In this document: positions 1-9,440 of the stretch, in pieces
How positions within the stretch are numbered: the stretch's first letter is position 1
How the letters are laid out: each line of letters starts with the position of its first letter
Position numbers and translations under genes: made by a program
Source: Photobacterium sanguinicancri
GTDB taxonomy: Bacteria > Pseudomonadota > Gammaproteobacteria > Enterobacterales > Vibrionaceae
Length of the DNA stretch: 64,000 nucleotides
Direction: 5' to 3'
Assembly: GCF_024346675.1 (NCBI RefSeq)
Contig: NZ_AP024851.1
Span: 310,001 to 374,000 of the forward strand
Notes under the pieces: generated by a model
What the model was told of the DNA's origin: nothing
The model's input: the letters and a program-made list of their open reading frames with translations, nothing else
Database searches by the model: none

Positions 1-799
1 GCTCACTTGCAACGGCGCTGATCACTGACGGAAAGGTCACAGCGGCAAGCGAGGGTTGAAAGCGCTGCTTTAATAAGTCGAAATAGCATAAGTACACCAG
101 AATCGTCATGGTGATCCCCACGCCAGCTAAAGCACCAGTCAGAATTAGGTCGGGTTCTTGTACGTTCAGTAGATATGCAGCGAGAGATAAATTTACCGGG
201 GCTGCCATGATAGCAAGCGTTGGGCGTGCCTTTCTTGGTAAGCGACCAGCAAAGCACAAGCGGTAGAGTACAACGGGTAACATAATGAAATATAGGGTAA
301 TGCAAATGTCTGTCATGGCTAGCGAGAAGGTGTGATGGCCAATCTGCACGCCTGCTAATGTGCCGCTAATTGCCCCTACTGGGTATAAAAACCAACTCGG
401 GTACATGTGGATCAAGCGGAAATTACGCAGCTGAAAGTAAAAAAAGCACACTAGCATGACAAAGTGAAGCGATAGCGCGGGATACCAGAGTAACCGGGCA
501 CTATAGATGTGGATCGATGACAAATAATCAGCGAGCACTAACAGCGTCATTGTCATTGGTGCCATTAAACTGCCATAGAGCGGGTGTTTTAAATCTTGAA
601 GAAACAAGCTTGGGTTGAGTAAGTACTTCAATAGAACGGGACAGAGTAAACATGCACCTATAAAGGCGAAAACACTGCGTAGCGCATGTGAATATTCAGG
701 TATAAATAAAGACCAAGCAAGGCCTAGGCCGGTCGTACCAAGAGCGAGTGCCGCTTGCGCGGTAGGAATGCGTTGTAGTCGGTACCCTAAACTTGCCAT
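1..799 (-). CDS. TDT-family (TehA/SLAC1-like) transporter, 3' end cut by window
   Basis: A leftward reading frame stays open from an ATG at 799 to the window edge, giving about 266 residues without a stop, so the C-terminus lies outside. The protein is almost entirely hydrophobic, with seven or more membrane-spanning stretches. It carries a loop with charged RLPRKARP followed by PTLAIMAAP, which resembles the conserved segment of the tellurite-resistance/dicarboxylate (TDT) transporters that include TehA and SLAC1 anion channels. It probably moves a small anion such as a dicarboxylate or sulfite across the inner membrane; the substrate cannot be told. No strong ribosome binding site lies before the chosen ATG. 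The family call rests on remembered resemblance, not on a search. Confidence 0.72.
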   Translation of the reverse strand, partial: MASLGYRLQRIPTAQAALALGTTGLGLAWSLFIPEYSHALRSVFAFIGACLLCPVLLKYLLNPSLFLQDLKHPLYGSLMAPMTMTLLVLADYLSSIHIYSARLLWYPALSLHFVMLVCFFYFQLRNFRLIHMYPSWFLYPVGAISGTLAGVQIGHHTFSLAMTDICITLYFIMLPVVLYRLCFAGRLPRKARPTLAIMAAPVNLSLAAYLLNVQEPDLILTGALAGVGITMTILVYLCYFDLLKQRFQPSLAAVTFPSVISAVASE

Positions 800-1428
800 T
801 TATGCTGTATTACCTGGTAAAGATGAAAAGATTTTGGCGATATTTTACACTGAATACGTCGTCAAATTCATGCGGTAATCGGCAATAATCACTTTTTATA
901 AGGTATTTCAATTGGTTAAAATTGCCTTTTTCAAAAGGTGATCAAAGCCGTAAAAAATCATTATTTAATTTGCTAAAAGCCAGATTTATGACCATATTTA
1001 TAGTGAACCTGCAATGAGTTGTTTCTTAGCGTTTCGGAGGAAAGCTGTTTTAATCTGTCTCAAGGGTGTAGGTTCGGATGTAAAGAGTGGAAAATGTACT
1101 CTTGCATCGTCAAATGCATCAGTAGTGATTTAGCTGATACATTACAATTTGGATAGCAACAAAAAACCAAAATACTTCTTCGCTAAATTATAGCGCTCGA
1201 TCAACGATTAACGTTACGAGCACGGCAAACTCAACGTAGTGAGTGGCGAAGCCTGATATAAAGTTACATTTGTTACAAGAGACATAGCAACATAGCTCCA
1301 CGTACAATGTTACATGAGTCAAGATGTACAATGTTACCGTACACGAAACATGATAGACAGTAACAAAGTAGAGTAACAAATGGCCTTGAGTGTACTTGAA
1401 CTAGGTAGACTAAGGATCAAAACACACA
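800..1428. other. Intergenic region, possible RNA gene
   Basis: There is no convincing protein gene. A 63-codon leftward ORF at 1188-1379 is Cys/Val/Tyr-rich, low in complexity and lacks a ribosome binding site. The stretch 1265-1380 is rich in GTTAC and TGTAC words on both strands. It ends at a strong rightward terminator (1429-1460) although no rightward protein gene precedes it, so a small RNA is possible. Confidence 0.4.
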
Positions 1429-1460
1429 AGCCGCACTGCAATGGTGCGGCTTTTCTATTT
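1429..1460. terminator. Intrinsic terminator, probably bidirectional
   Basis: A 7-bp GC-rich stem GCCGCAC/GTGCGGC is followed on the + strand by TTTTCTATTT. On the minus strand it lies 28 bp past the stop of the GGDEF gene and is followed by a weaker T-rich tract, so it may end that transcript as well as any rightward RNA. Confidence 0.8.
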
Positions 1461-1487
1461 AGTGTGTAATAAAAGCCAAACTAATCC

Positions 1488-3662
1488 CTAAGTACTTATA
1501 TCCGGTGCTGTTAACGTGTGGCTATCATAAGCAACAAATGTATTTCTACTTTGTGTTTTGGCATGATAGAGCGCTTCGTCCGCGTACTGAATCAAGCCAT
1601 TAATGTCCATTTCATCTGCATTATTGTTGTTTGTATGCCAGCAATATCCCCCAATAGAGAGGGTAATCGTTGAGGCGCATTTAGACACTTGATGTGGAAT
1701 AGAGAGCTGTTCAACAGCGCGTTGAACTTGTTGTACTTTATGGTGGCTAGCGTCGAGTGATTGTCCGTATAACAGGACTAGAAACTCATCACCACCAAAG
1801 CGGAACACGTAGTCATCATTTCCTGAAAACTCGCGTTTGAATATTTCAGAAAGTTGAACAAGTACCCTGTCACCTTCGTGATGACCATAGTAGTCGTTAT
1901 AACCTTTGTAAAAATCAATATCGATCATTAGGCAGGTGATTGGCTGGGTTAAGAGCCTCGCTTTGTGCAATAACTGCGGAACCACTTTCTCTAATTCATA
2001 ACGGTTGAGTAATTGTGTTAGTGGATCTTGTCGTGACAAGGTATCTAGCTTGTGATTAATGATTTCAAGCTCTAGCTGCTGTTTCTGCAGTACTTGTGTT
2101 TGACGCTGGTTCTCAAGCGAGACTGCAATAAAACTGGCGAGCTGCTCGGCAAGATCACAGTGATAACTTTGGTAAAGGTAGGCGGTTCTGTGCTCTAAAA
2201 AGAGCGCACCAATCGTTTTATTATTTAAGTTTATGGGTGTCACGATTGCAGACTGGTTACGTTCGCCATCACCAAAGTACATCTGTCGATCTAAATGGGT
2301 GAGGTTTATATAAGTCGAAACTTCTTTCTCTGAGCTGGTATTTAAGAGTAGCGTTTTTTGGTGGCGAATACTGTAAGCACCTAAACTTGAAGTATTTTCG
2401 CAGCTAATTGTAAATGGCGTAATGAGCTTACTGTTTTCAATGAAGTGGTTGTAATTAAGCACTTGCTTCTCTTCATTATAAAGAGCAATTCCAAAGACAT
2501 GAATTGGGATGATTTTGTTTATTTGATTATATACATCAAGCAGGCAGTCATTGAGGCTATTCACGGTGGCGATATTTTGACCAATCTTTGTGATGATCTT
2601 CAAGTTACTGTGTAACATTTGCAGTGAACTATGTTCGCGTTTTTGTGCGCCGAGTTTAAGAATACTTTCTATATACTCTGTCTCATTGCTGGTCGCACGT
2701 TTCAACTCTTGGTTGGCAAGATCAGCTTGTTTAACAATGGCTTCTTTTTCAAGTTCGGCTTCACCATGTTGTTGGTGAATTTCAGCTTCTAGACGGAATA
2801 GTTTAATTCTAAGCTGATAGTTTTGTTCTTGATGAATGAGTAGTTGTGCTTGATGGCATCGCTCTAAAGATAAATCAAGTTCGTTCGATGCTTGTAAGAG
2901 TAGGGCGTAATGATACAAATTGTCACTGCGACCCATGTATTCGTATGTTTCTAGAAAACAAAGATCAGCTTTACGGTAGTAATGCACAGCGGTGCTATCT
3001 TCACCTTTTAATGTGAGTAATCGTGCTTTGTATGCATATGCAAACCCCTTAGAACGGGAACAATCAAGTGCCTGGGCAATATCGATACTTCGTTCTATAT
3101 GAATGAATGCATTGTCCAAGCAACCTAAATGTCCTTCAGCCAATGCAATATTATCAAGCGCAAGCGTCAAACAACTTTGCTCATTATTTGCTTCTGCAAC
3201 TTCAACTGCTTTTAGGCAATATTGCTTTACTCGTTCAAAATCACCAAGTGACAGATAGGTATCACCGACATTGAGGTTGAGCAATAATTTTAAATTCTCG
3301 TCTTCAATAGTGTTATTTTGCCGGGCTGCAAGAAAATGCTTCAAGGCTTGGTGATATTGACCGATAAGAGAATAAATTGTCCCCAGATGAACATCGCAAT
3401 ACAGGTGTAATACCATATTGCTATTAGAGCTGCAGAGGATCTGGCAATGGATGAAGTATGGAATAGCCTTCTCAATAGTATGGCTACGATAAATATCGTA
3501 AGCATTTAAAAAGCTACTGTATTCACCTGGTAGCTGGATACTTTCAGCTGAAATCATTTGGTTGATTTCTGCACGCAGCAGCTTAACAGCATCATGCTTT
3601 GTTGATTGCTGAAGACGTGTCAGTTTTGTAAGAATGAGAGAAAGTGTACGAGCTTTACTCAT
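1488..3662 (-). CDS. Diguanylate cyclase with TPR-like and GAF-like regions (GGDEF)
   Basis: This 724-residue soluble protein probably makes cyclic di-GMP from two GTP. Residues about 50-310 are helical and TPR-like. Residues about 350-510 look like a GAF sensory domain, followed by a short coiled coil. The C-terminal GGDEF domain runs from about 545 to 715, with intact GGDEF at 623-627 and the usual DPLTQLLNR start. The RxxD product-inhibition site five residues upstream reads GNDD, so feedback inhibition at that site is unlikely. There is no signal peptide or membrane segment, so it should act in the cytoplasm. It is a single gene with its own terminator. The input signal is unknown. Confidence 0.9.
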   Translation of the reverse strand: MSKARTLSLILTKLTRLQQSTKHDAVKLLRAEINQMISAESIQLPGEYSSFLNAYDIYRSHTIEKAIPYFIHCQILCSSNSNMVLHLYCDVHLGTIYSLIGQYHQALKHFLAARQNNTIEDENLKLLLNLNVGDTYLSLGDFERVKQYCLKAVEVAEANNEQSCLTLALDNIALAEGHLGCLDNAFIHIERSIDIAQALDCSRSKGFAYAYKARLLTLKGEDSTAVHYYRKADLCFLETYEYMGRSDNLYHYALLLQASNELDLSLERCHQAQLLIHQEQNYQLRIKLFRLEAEIHQQHGEAELEKEAIVKQADLANQELKRATSNETEYIESILKLGAQKREHSSLQMLHSNLKIITKIGQNIATVNSLNDCLLDVYNQINKIIPIHVFGIALYNEEKQVLNYNHFIENSKLITPFTISCENTSSLGAYSIRHQKTLLLNTSSEKEVSTYINLTHLDRQMYFGDGERNQSAIVTPINLNNKTIGALFLEHRTAYLYQSYHCDLAEQLASFIAVSLENQRQTQVLQKQQLELEIINHKLDTLSRQDPLTQLLNRYELEKVVPQLLHKARLLTQPITCLMIDIDFYKGYNDYYGHHEGDRVLVQLSEIFKREFSGNDDYVFRFGGDEFLVLLYGQSLDASHHKVQQVQRAVEQLSIPHQVSKCASTITLSIGGYCWHTNNNNADEMDINGLIQYADEALYHAKTQSRNTFVAYDSHTLTAPDIST

Positions 3663-3953
3663 GATACCAATCCATGCAGATGAATATACCCTGCCCCATA
3701 CAGGATGATATATTGTAATAAAGAGAGACAGGCAATAGTATATTTAATTACTAATATTGTTGTATTTATTAATAATTTAACCTGATTCATAAAGTATATA
3801 TTGCTTCCATATGTGCGTAACAAATATTGCAACAATAAGTCATATATGTGACCTGTATTTATGCGGCCAGTTGCATCTCGTGCGTATTGAAGATGCATTG
3901 ATGTACAGGGTGGGTGTTAAATAAGCATTTGATTTTTAATCTTAACTTAATGC
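3663..3953. other. Intergenic region between GGDEF gene and tRNA-Ser
   Basis: An AT-rich stretch that should hold the leftward promoter of the GGDEF gene. A 79-codon ORF at 3659-3898 overlaps that gene's start, has no ribosome binding site and resembles no known protein, so it was not accepted. Confidence 0.5.
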
Positions 3954-3982
3954 TTTACAGGCTTAGAGTCGGGCAGTATTAT
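3954..3982 (+). promoter_or_regulatory. Sigma-70 promoter of tRNA-Ser
   Basis: TTTACA (3954-3959) and TATTAT (3977-3982) are separated by 17 bp. A GC-rich discriminator (ACGCCGC) sits just before the tRNA, as is usual for stable-RNA promoters under stringent control. The implied leader is only a few bases long. Confidence 0.75.
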
Positions 3983-3991
3983 ACGCCGCAT

Positions 3992-4081
3992 GGAGAGATG
4001 GCTGAGTGGTCGAAAGCACCGGTCTTGAAAACCGGCGGCGGTTTATCCCGTCCTAGGGTTCAAATCCCTATCTCTCCGCCA
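3992..4081 (+). tRNA. serT: tRNA-Ser (anticodon TGA)
   Basis: This 90-nt gene is complete with an encoded CCA. The acceptor stem GGAGAGA (3992-3998) pairs with TCTCTCC (4071-4077), followed by discriminator G and CCA. The anticodon arm is CCGGT-CTTGAAA-ACCGG, giving TGA. The long variable arm and the T-loop GGTTCAAATCC are typical of a class II serine tRNA. It reads UCA codons and related UCN codons. The gene stands alone with its own promoter and terminator. A decayed copy of its 3' end lies at about 4315-4346. Confidence 0.97.
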
Positions 4082-4092
4082 TATACAAGAAA

Positions 4093-4118
4093 GGCGCTAA
4101 TTTATTAGCGCCTTTTTT
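4093..4118 (+). terminator. Terminator of tRNA-Ser
   Basis: An 8-bp stem GGCGCTAA/TTAGCGCC with a four-base loop is followed directly by six T residues, 11 bp past the tRNA. Confidence 0.92.
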
Positions 4119-4186
4119 ACGTTTGAGCGAATGTGAAAAGATTTTGTACCAAATCTGCCATCCCCAATGCGCTCCACCGCATTTAA

Positions 4187-4216
4187 AGAAACCGCTGAAA
4201 TTTAGGCGGTTTTTTT
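4187..4216 (+). terminator. Second terminator-like hairpin after tRNA-Ser
   Basis: AACCGC pairs with GCGGTT around an AT-rich loop and is followed by seven T residues. It may be a backup terminator, or the terminator of a lost second tRNA copy. Confidence 0.7.
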
Positions 4217-4314
4217 GTCTAAATTTTATGATTCGAGATAGGTTGAAGAACTCTAGAACAGGGTTCACTTGAGCGAAGCGAAAGCACATTGCTCGTGCCG
4301 CGAGCTTGCGAGCA

Positions 4315-4346
4315 GTAAATTCCTATCTCTCCGCTATATTCAGAGA
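4315..4346 (+). repeat. Degenerate copy of the tRNA-Ser 3' end
   Basis: CCTATCTCTCCGC at 4322-4334 exactly matches the 3' acceptor side of the tRNA (about 4066-4078). Similarity continues loosely on both sides (TAAATT for CAAATC; TATATTCAGAGAAG for CATATACAAGAAAG). The 5' part of the tRNA is absent, so this copy is not functional. Confidence 0.7.
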
Positions 4347-4483
4347 AGTCCTGCACAAATTCTGTTTTTTTGTTTGTAGAACCAAGTCATATAATCTTAT
4401 GCAGCTAATGTCATAGTCGTAATTTTGCTTCTAAATGTGATTTATCAAGCATATAGTCATGATTATTCATATAAGGAGTGGTT

Positions 4484-4768
4484 ATGGCTAAGTTCCAGTT
4501 TTTCCGTCAAGGTGACAACGAAAAGGCATTTACGTTTTTAAACCCTGAATCTGACACATTCTTAGAAGAAAAAGATCAATTACTTGAGCAAGGCTTTGAG
4601 GTCGAAGGAGACTATATTTACGCTGATACGCAAGAAGAGGCGATAGAGAAGTTTAAATCTAACTTTGTTTATTTAACGCAAGAGTATGCAGCGTCAACCA
4701 GTGCTGGCGGGGTTTATTTCTTATTTTCTGAAGCTTATAAATACCTAAAGGGTGTGGTTAAGAAGTAG
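4484..4768 (+). CDS. Small conserved-looking protein of unknown function
   Basis: This gene encodes 94 residues. The ATG at 4484 was chosen because AAGGAG (4473-4478) sits five bases upstream; the in-frame GTG at 4478 falls inside that Shine-Dalgarno sequence. The protein is acidic in its first half (a LEEKDQLLEQGFEVEGDYIYADTQ-like stretch) and basic at the C-terminus. There are no membrane segments or cysteines. Codon use matches the neighbours and it ends at a strong terminator, so it is probably a real cytoplasmic protein. I do not recognise the family. Confidence 0.75.
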   Translation: MAKFQFFRQGDNEKAFTFLNPESDTFLEEKDQLLEQGFEVEGDYIYADTQEEAIEKFKSNFVYLTQEYAASTSAGGVYFLFSEAYKYLKGVVKK

Positions 4769-4818
4769 CAAGTTTGCCCTAACCGAAGATTGATCTTACT
4801 TGTTTTTTATTCGAAAGA

Positions 4819-4848
4819 AAAAACCCTAGTAGTAGGTACTAGGGTTTT
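4819..4848. terminator. Bidirectional terminator
   Basis: A symmetrical hairpin AAAACCCTAGTA/TACTAGGGTTTT lies between two convergent genes, the small protein and tdh. The A and T tracts on either side let it serve both strands. Confidence 0.88.
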
Positions 4849-4887
4849 GATGTTTTTAATCTAGATTTAAGCTAAACCCGTGCAGGT

Positions 4888-5919
4888 TTATTCCCAATCT
4901 AGGATTACTTTACCTGATTGACCAGAGCGCATAGCATCGAAGCCTGCTTGGAAATCATCAATCTTATAGTGGTGAGTGATGATAGGTGTTAGGTCTAGGC
5001 CAGATTGGATCAAGCTTGCCATTTTGTACCAAGTTTCAAACATTTCACGACCGTAGATACCTTTGATCACCAAGCCTTTGAAGATCACTTGGTTCCAGTC
5101 GATACCCATGTCTGATGGTGGAATACCTAGCAGGGCAATCTTACCACCATGGTTCATGCTGGTTAGCATGCTGTTGAATGCTGATGGGTTACCAGACATT
5201 TCAAGACCCACATCGAAACCTTCAGTCATGCCAAGGTCTGACATTACGTCTTCTAACTTCTCGTTTGCTACGTTAACTGCGCGTGTTACGCCCATTTCAC
5301 GAGCAAGACCAAGACGATATTCGTTCACATCAGTGATAACAACATGACGCGCACCAACGTGGCGTGCAACAGCTGCAGCCATGATACCGATAGGACCAGC
5401 ACCTGTGATTAGTACGTCTTCACCCACAAGATCGAAAGACAGTGCAGTGTGAACAGCATTACCAAACGGGTCAAAGATCGACGCTAGATCGTCAGAAATT
5501 TCAGCAGGGATCTTGAATGCGTTGAACGCAGGGATAACCAAGAACTCAGAGAAAGCACCAGTACGGTTTACACCAACACCAGTTGTGTTACGGCAAAGGT
5601 GAGTACGGCCGCCACGACAGTTACGGCAGTGACCACATGTGATGTGACCTTCACCTGAAACACGGTCGCCAATGTTGAAGCCGCGAACTTCTTGGCCAAT
5701 ACCAACAACTTCACCTACGTACTCATGGCCTACAACCATAGGTACTGGAATTGTTTTTTGTGACCATTCATCCCAGTTGTAGATATGAACGTCAGTACCA
5801 CAGATAGCTGTTTTCTTGATGCGAATAAGCAGATCGTTATGACCCATTTCAGGTTTTTCAACCTCGGTCATCCAAATGCCTTCTTCTGGCTTCAATTTAG
5901 ACAGAGCTTTAATTTTCAT
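4888..5919 (-). CDS. tdh: L-threonine 3-dehydrogenase
   Basis: Tdh oxidises L-threonine with NAD+ to 2-amino-3-ketobutyrate, which Kbl then splits to glycine and acetyl-CoA. The 343 residues match the usual family length of about 341. Catalytic zinc ligands are visible as Cys40 and His65-Glu66, and the structural zinc lobe has Cys95, Cys98, Cys101 and Cys109. A Rossmann GAGPIG motif sits at 173-178. It is a cytoplasmic MDR-family enzyme. It lies 26 bp downstream of kbl in the same direction, with AGGGA ahead of its ATG, so the two form an operon for threonine catabolism. Confidence 0.97.
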   Translation of the reverse strand: MKIKALSKLKPEEGIWMTEVEKPEMGHNDLLIRIKKTAICGTDVHIYNWDEWSQKTIPVPMVVGHEYVGEVVGIGQEVRGFNIGDRVSGEGHITCGHCRNCRGGRTHLCRNTTGVGVNRTGAFSEFLVIPAFNAFKIPAEISDDLASIFDPFGNAVHTALSFDLVGEDVLITGAGPIGIMAAAVARHVGARHVVITDVNEYRLGLAREMGVTRAVNVANEKLEDVMSDLGMTEGFDVGLEMSGNPSAFNSMLTSMNHGGKIALLGIPPSDMGIDWNQVIFKGLVIKGIYGREMFETWYKMASLIQSGLDLTPIITHHYKIDDFQAGFDAMRSGQSGKVILDWE

Positions 5920-5945
5920 GTTATTTCCCTTACTTCTATCTGTGA

Positions 5946-7142
5946 TTATTTAATGATTGCCATATCGCGGCCAACTTCGATGAACGCATCAAATGCGCGA
6001 TCAAGCTGTTCACGAGTATGTGCTGCAGACATTTGGGTACGAATACGTGCCTGGCCTTTAGGAACTACTGGGAAAGAGAAACCTACAACGTAGATACCTT
6101 TCGCAAGTGAACGCTCTGCGAATTCTGCCGCTACTTTTGCATCACCTAGCATGATTGGAATGATCGCGTGATCAGCACCGCCCATAGTGAAGCCAGCCGC
6201 TTCCATGCGAGTACGGAAGTGTGCTGAGTTTTCCCAAAGTTGGGTGCGAAGATCGCCAGACTCAGCAAGCAAATCAAGTACACGAATTGAAGCTGAAACG
6301 ATTGCAGGAGCAACTGAGTTAGAGAATAGGTAAGGACGAGAACGCTGACGTAGCCAGTCGATCACTTCTTTCTTACCTGATGTGTAGCCGCCTGAAGCGC
6401 CACCCATAGCTTTACCTAGCGTACCTGTGATGATATCGATACGGTCGATAACATTGTGGTATTCGTGCGTACCAGCACCGTTTTCACCCATGAAGCCCAC
6501 AGCGTGAGAATCATCAACCATAACGAGTGCACCGTGCTTTTCTGCAAGGTCACAAATAGCAGGAAGGTTTGCAACAACGCCGTCCATAGAGAACACGCCA
6601 TCAGTTACGATTAAAGTGTGGCGTGCGCCAGCTTCTTTTGCCGCAATCAATTGTTGCTCTAACTCTTCCATGTTGTTGTTCGAGTAACGGAAGCGCATTG
6701 CTTTACATAAACGAACACCATCAATGATAGAGGCATGGTTTAGTGCATCAGAAATGATTGCGTCTTCTTGACCAAGAATGGTTTCAAAAAGGCCAGCATT
6801 AGCATCAAAACATGATGTGTAAAGGATAGTGTCTTCTTTACCTAGGAAAGTAGAAAGCTTTTCTTCAAGCACTTTATGTGAGTCTTGTGTACCACAAATA
6901 AAGCGCACAGATGCCATACCAAAACCGTGCTCATCCATGCCTGCTTTCGCTGCTTTTACAAGCTCAGGGTGGTTTGCAAGGCCAAGGTAGTTGTTAGCAC
7001 AGAAGTTTAATACTTCTTCACCAGTAGAGATTGAAACGGCTGCTTTTTGAGCTGAAGTAATGATGCGCTCAGATTTGTATAAACCTTCACTTTTTACTTC
7101 TTCAATTTGATTCTGGATCTGTTGATAGAATGCAGTGGACAT
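5946..7142 (-). CDS. kbl: 2-amino-3-ketobutyrate coenzyme A ligase (glycine C-acetyltransferase)
   Basis: Kbl is a PLP-dependent enzyme that cleaves 2-amino-3-ketobutyrate with CoA to glycine and acetyl-CoA. Its 398 residues match the standard length. The PLP lysine is Lys244 in GTLGKAMGG, and the DDSHAVG motif (about 210-216) is the cofactor-binding aspartate region. It is the first gene of the kbl-tdh operon, and tdh starts 26 bp after its stop. A LysR-family gene starts 210 bp away on the other strand, so it is a candidate regulator, though no operator could be identified by eye. Confidence 0.97.
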   Translation of the reverse strand: MSTAFYQQIQNQIEEVKSEGLYKSERIITSAQKAAVSISTGEEVLNFCANNYLGLANHPELVKAAKAGMDEHGFGMASVRFICGTQDSHKVLEEKLSTFLGKEDTILYTSCFDANAGLFETILGQEDAIISDALNHASIIDGVRLCKAMRFRYSNNNMEELEQQLIAAKEAGARHTLIVTDGVFSMDGVVANLPAICDLAEKHGALVMVDDSHAVGFMGENGAGTHEYHNVIDRIDIITGTLGKAMGGASGGYTSGKKEVIDWLRQRSRPYLFSNSVAPAIVSASIRVLDLLAESGDLRTQLWENSAHFRTRMEAAGFTMGGADHAIIPIMLGDAKVAAEFAERSLAKGIYVVGFSFPVVPKGQARIRTQMSAAHTREQLDRAFDAFIEVGRDMAIIK

Positions 7143-7352
7143 AATCCAATTCCTTCCTAGTCATTATAGTAGTAACGTCCTGGTCGTTACTGTGTTGTAG
7201 GGACAGCTGTAAATGCTAATTATCAGCGTTCATTAGCTATTCCCTCATTGTAATTGATTGCCATTAAGAGGATTATCCCTCAAGATGGAAAAACATTAAT
7301 GAATCTAAGGCACAAATAAAAATGTGTACTGAGACATAGAGCACAGAACATC

Positions 7353-8264
7353 ATGATTAGTACCAAACTCATCGCGTTATTACCGGATTTAGCCGCTTTT
7401 ATTCTAGTTGTGAATGAGGGGAGTTTTACTGCTGCAGCAAAAAAGTTGAACGTAACGCCATCGGCTTTGAGCAAACTGATCACGCGTTTAGAGAAAGCAT
7501 TGTCAGTAAAATTGTTTGAACGTACTACGCGTAAGCTGATTATCACCCAGTCTGGACAGCGGGTGTATGATCAAAGTGTTGTGATGGTGAATGCAGCACA
7601 GCAAGCGGTAGAATTATCGACCTCTGATCATACTGAACCTGCGGGATCGATAACCGTTGCAGCACCTGAGGCCTTTTTAAATTCAGTATTACAGCCTTTT
7701 GTTGTGCCGTTCTTAAAACGCTATCCAGAAATTCAATTAAAGCTGCGAGCTGCCGATGGGGATATTGATTTGTTTAAACACAATGTCGATGTTGCTTTTA
7801 AGCTGACAGATAAGCCTGATGAAAATTTAGTGCTGAAAGAAATTGGGAAAACCAACCTTGTGTTGTGCGCAAGCCCTTTATACGTAGAAGCAAAAGGGCT
7901 CCCCTGCCATCCGACTGACTTAGCCGATCATGATTGTTTGTACCTTGCGGAAACTGAGCGGGATCATATTTGGGATTTCTTGAAAGACGATGAGTTTCAT
8001 ACTGTCGCGGTTAGTGGCCGTTATGCTGTTAACCACTCTCAGATGCGATTGAATGGGGTGAAGAATGCATTGGGTATCGGTATTTTCCATGGTTTTGTCA
8101 TTGCCGATGCTTTAGCTGATGGCTCTGTGGTGCCTATTCTAGAAGACTGGACAATAAAGAGTAACTATCATGGGGCAATTGCAATGCAGTACCCACAAAC
8201 GAAATACATGCCAGCTCGTTTGCGGGTATTTATTGATTACATGACAGAGCATTTGCCGTTATAA
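7353..8264 (+). CDS. LysR-family transcriptional regulator
   Basis: This 303-residue protein has an N-terminal winged helix-turn-helix (residues about 8-66, with FTAAAKKLNVTPSALSKLI) and a C-terminal effector domain resembling the CrgA/DsdC-like branch. The length is typical. The gene is divergent from kbl-tdh, a layout common for LysR proteins that control their neighbour, so regulation of threonine degradation is a reasonable inference but not shown. The effector is unknown. No clear Shine-Dalgarno precedes the ATG. Confidence 0.9.
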   Translation: MISTKLIALLPDLAAFILVVNEGSFTAAAKKLNVTPSALSKLITRLEKALSVKLFERTTRKLIITQSGQRVYDQSVVMVNAAQQAVELSTSDHTEPAGSITVAAPEAFLNSVLQPFVVPFLKRYPEIQLKLRAADGDIDLFKHNVDVAFKLTDKPDENLVLKEIGKTNLVLCASPLYVEAKGLPCHPTDLADHDCLYLAETERDHIWDFLKDDEFHTVAVSGRYAVNHSQMRLNGVKNALGIGIFHGFVIADALADGSVVPILEDWTIKSNYHGAIAMQYPQTKYMPARLRVFIDYMTEHLPL

Positions 8265-8305
8265 AAAGGCAGTGTGCTTTTATATCAATAGACTTTCGCG
8301 GGTTA

Positions 8306-9283
8306 CTACATATCTAATACGATTTTGCCTACTGCTTTACCTGATTCTAAATATTGATGCGCTTGAGCCACTTGCCAGATTGAAAAACGTTTTTGGTCCA
8401 GCAGCGGTTTGATTTCGCCATCATCTACTAGCTTTGCAATTTTTGCTAAAATTTGGCCGTGACTAGCACGGTTTTTACCGTGCACCAGTGGGATCAGCAT
8501 CAGTATACTGTGGAAGCTTAAGCTTTTTAGTGCCACTTGTAGGACATCAGCAATCGGCAGGGTGGTCGCAACAGCGCCATTAAATCGGGCAGCTTCAAAA
8601 CTACGCTGAATGTTATCGCCAGCAACGGTATCAAATATAGCGTCGAATCCTTCTCCATCTGTGTATTGTTCGACGTAATCAGCAACACTTGATTGGGTGA
8701 AATCAATAATGTTATCGGCACCAAGCTGTTGTGCTATCGCTAAGTTTTGAGGAGCTGATGTCGCTGAAACGTTCGCGCCAAAATGTTTAGCAAGCTGAAT
8801 AGCAATATGGCCGACACCACCTGTTGCACCGTGGATAAGCACATTATCATTGGCTTTGATTTTCAGTTTGTCGTGTAGCGCTTCCCAGGCTGTAATCGAC
8901 ACTAACGGGAGCGCAGCGGCTTCACGCATTGACAGTGTTTTCGGTTTTAATGCGATTAAATCTGCGTCTACTAACATATATTCGGCAAGTGCACCGTCTG
9001 TACCTGCGATACCACCTGCGCAGCCATACACCTCATCGCCAACATTAAACTGAGTAACGCCTTCACCTACCTGGGTGACGATACCGGCTACATCACCATG
9101 TAGGATGCTTGGCAAGTTTTCAGACCAAGGCGTATCGCTAGAGCGAAGCATGGTATCTAGTGGGTTAACACTGGTCGCCTTCACTTCAAGAATAAGGTGA
9201 CCGGGTTTTACACTTGGTGTTGGGTAATCGACTTGTTGGAATACGTCGCTAGCGCCTAATGTGTGAACAACCATCGCTTTCAT
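8306..9283 (-). CDS. Zinc-independent quinone oxidoreductase-like MDR enzyme
   Basis: This gene encodes a 325-residue medium-chain dehydrogenase/reductase. The start at 9283 (protein MKAMVV...) was preferred because AAGG lies eight bases upstream; the longer in-frame extension to 9391 has no such site. The core motif HGATGGVGHIAIQLAK is the NADPH-binding Rossmann signature of quinone oxidoreductases, and no zinc-binding cysteine cluster is present. It probably reduces a quinone or an enone; the substrate is unknown. A LysR gene starts 157 bp away on the opposite strand and likely controls it. Confidence 0.88.
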   Translation of the reverse strand: MKAMVVHTLGASDVFQQVDYPTPSVKPGHLILEVKATSVNPLDTMLRSSDTPWSENLPSILHGDVAGIVTQVGEGVTQFNVGDEVYGCAGGIAGTDGALAEYMLVDADLIALKPKTLSMREAAALPLVSITAWEALHDKLKIKANDNVLIHGATGGVGHIAIQLAKHFGANVSATSAPQNLAIAQQLGADNIIDFTQSSVADYVEQYTDGEGFDAIFDTVAGDNIQRSFEAARFNGAVATTLPIADVLQVALKSLSFHSILMLIPLVHGKNRASHGQILAKIAKLVDDGEIKPLLDQKRFSIWQVAQAHQYLESGKAVGKIVLDM

Positions 9284-9440
9284 AATATTTGCCTTGTAGA
9301 TAATTTTTTTTGTTTCGATGGAGGCCATCATACGTTTTGCACAAAAAACAAAAATATAGCTACGGGCAAGTCTGTTTTGCTTTTTAAGCAATAAAAGGGT
9401 AGTTTTTCCTGAATTAGAGACATAAATCTACGGTATTAAG

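Larger units (their letters stand above)
4119..4472. other. tRNA-distal spacer with second terminator and degenerate repeats
   Basis: No protein gene is seen. The spacer holds a second terminator-like hairpin (4187-4216), a GC-skewed stretch with short GAGC/GCTC inverted repeats at about 4270-4314, and a partial copy of the tRNA-Ser 3' end at 4315-4346. This looks like debris of a former tandem tRNA unit or an old integration site. Confidence 0.5.

Noticed and set aside
3..305. 100-codon leftward ORF at the window start
   Set aside because: It overlaps the open TDT transporter frame, which has clear membrane-protein character. This frame has a Cys/Arg-rich composition and no ribosome binding site.
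615..878. 87-codon rightward ORF
   Set aside because: It is antisense to the start of the TDT transporter gene and has unlikely composition.
1188..1379. 63-codon leftward ORF of Cys/Val/Tyr-rich sequence
   Set aside because: Low complexity arising from repeated GTTAC words, with no ribosome binding site.
3659..3898. 79-codon leftward ORF upstream of the GGDEF gene
   Set aside because: It overlaps the GGDEF start, lacks a binding site and resembles no protein.
5063..6093. Long rightward ORFs antisense to tdh and kbl
   Set aside because: They are shadows of strongly conserved genes on the other strand.
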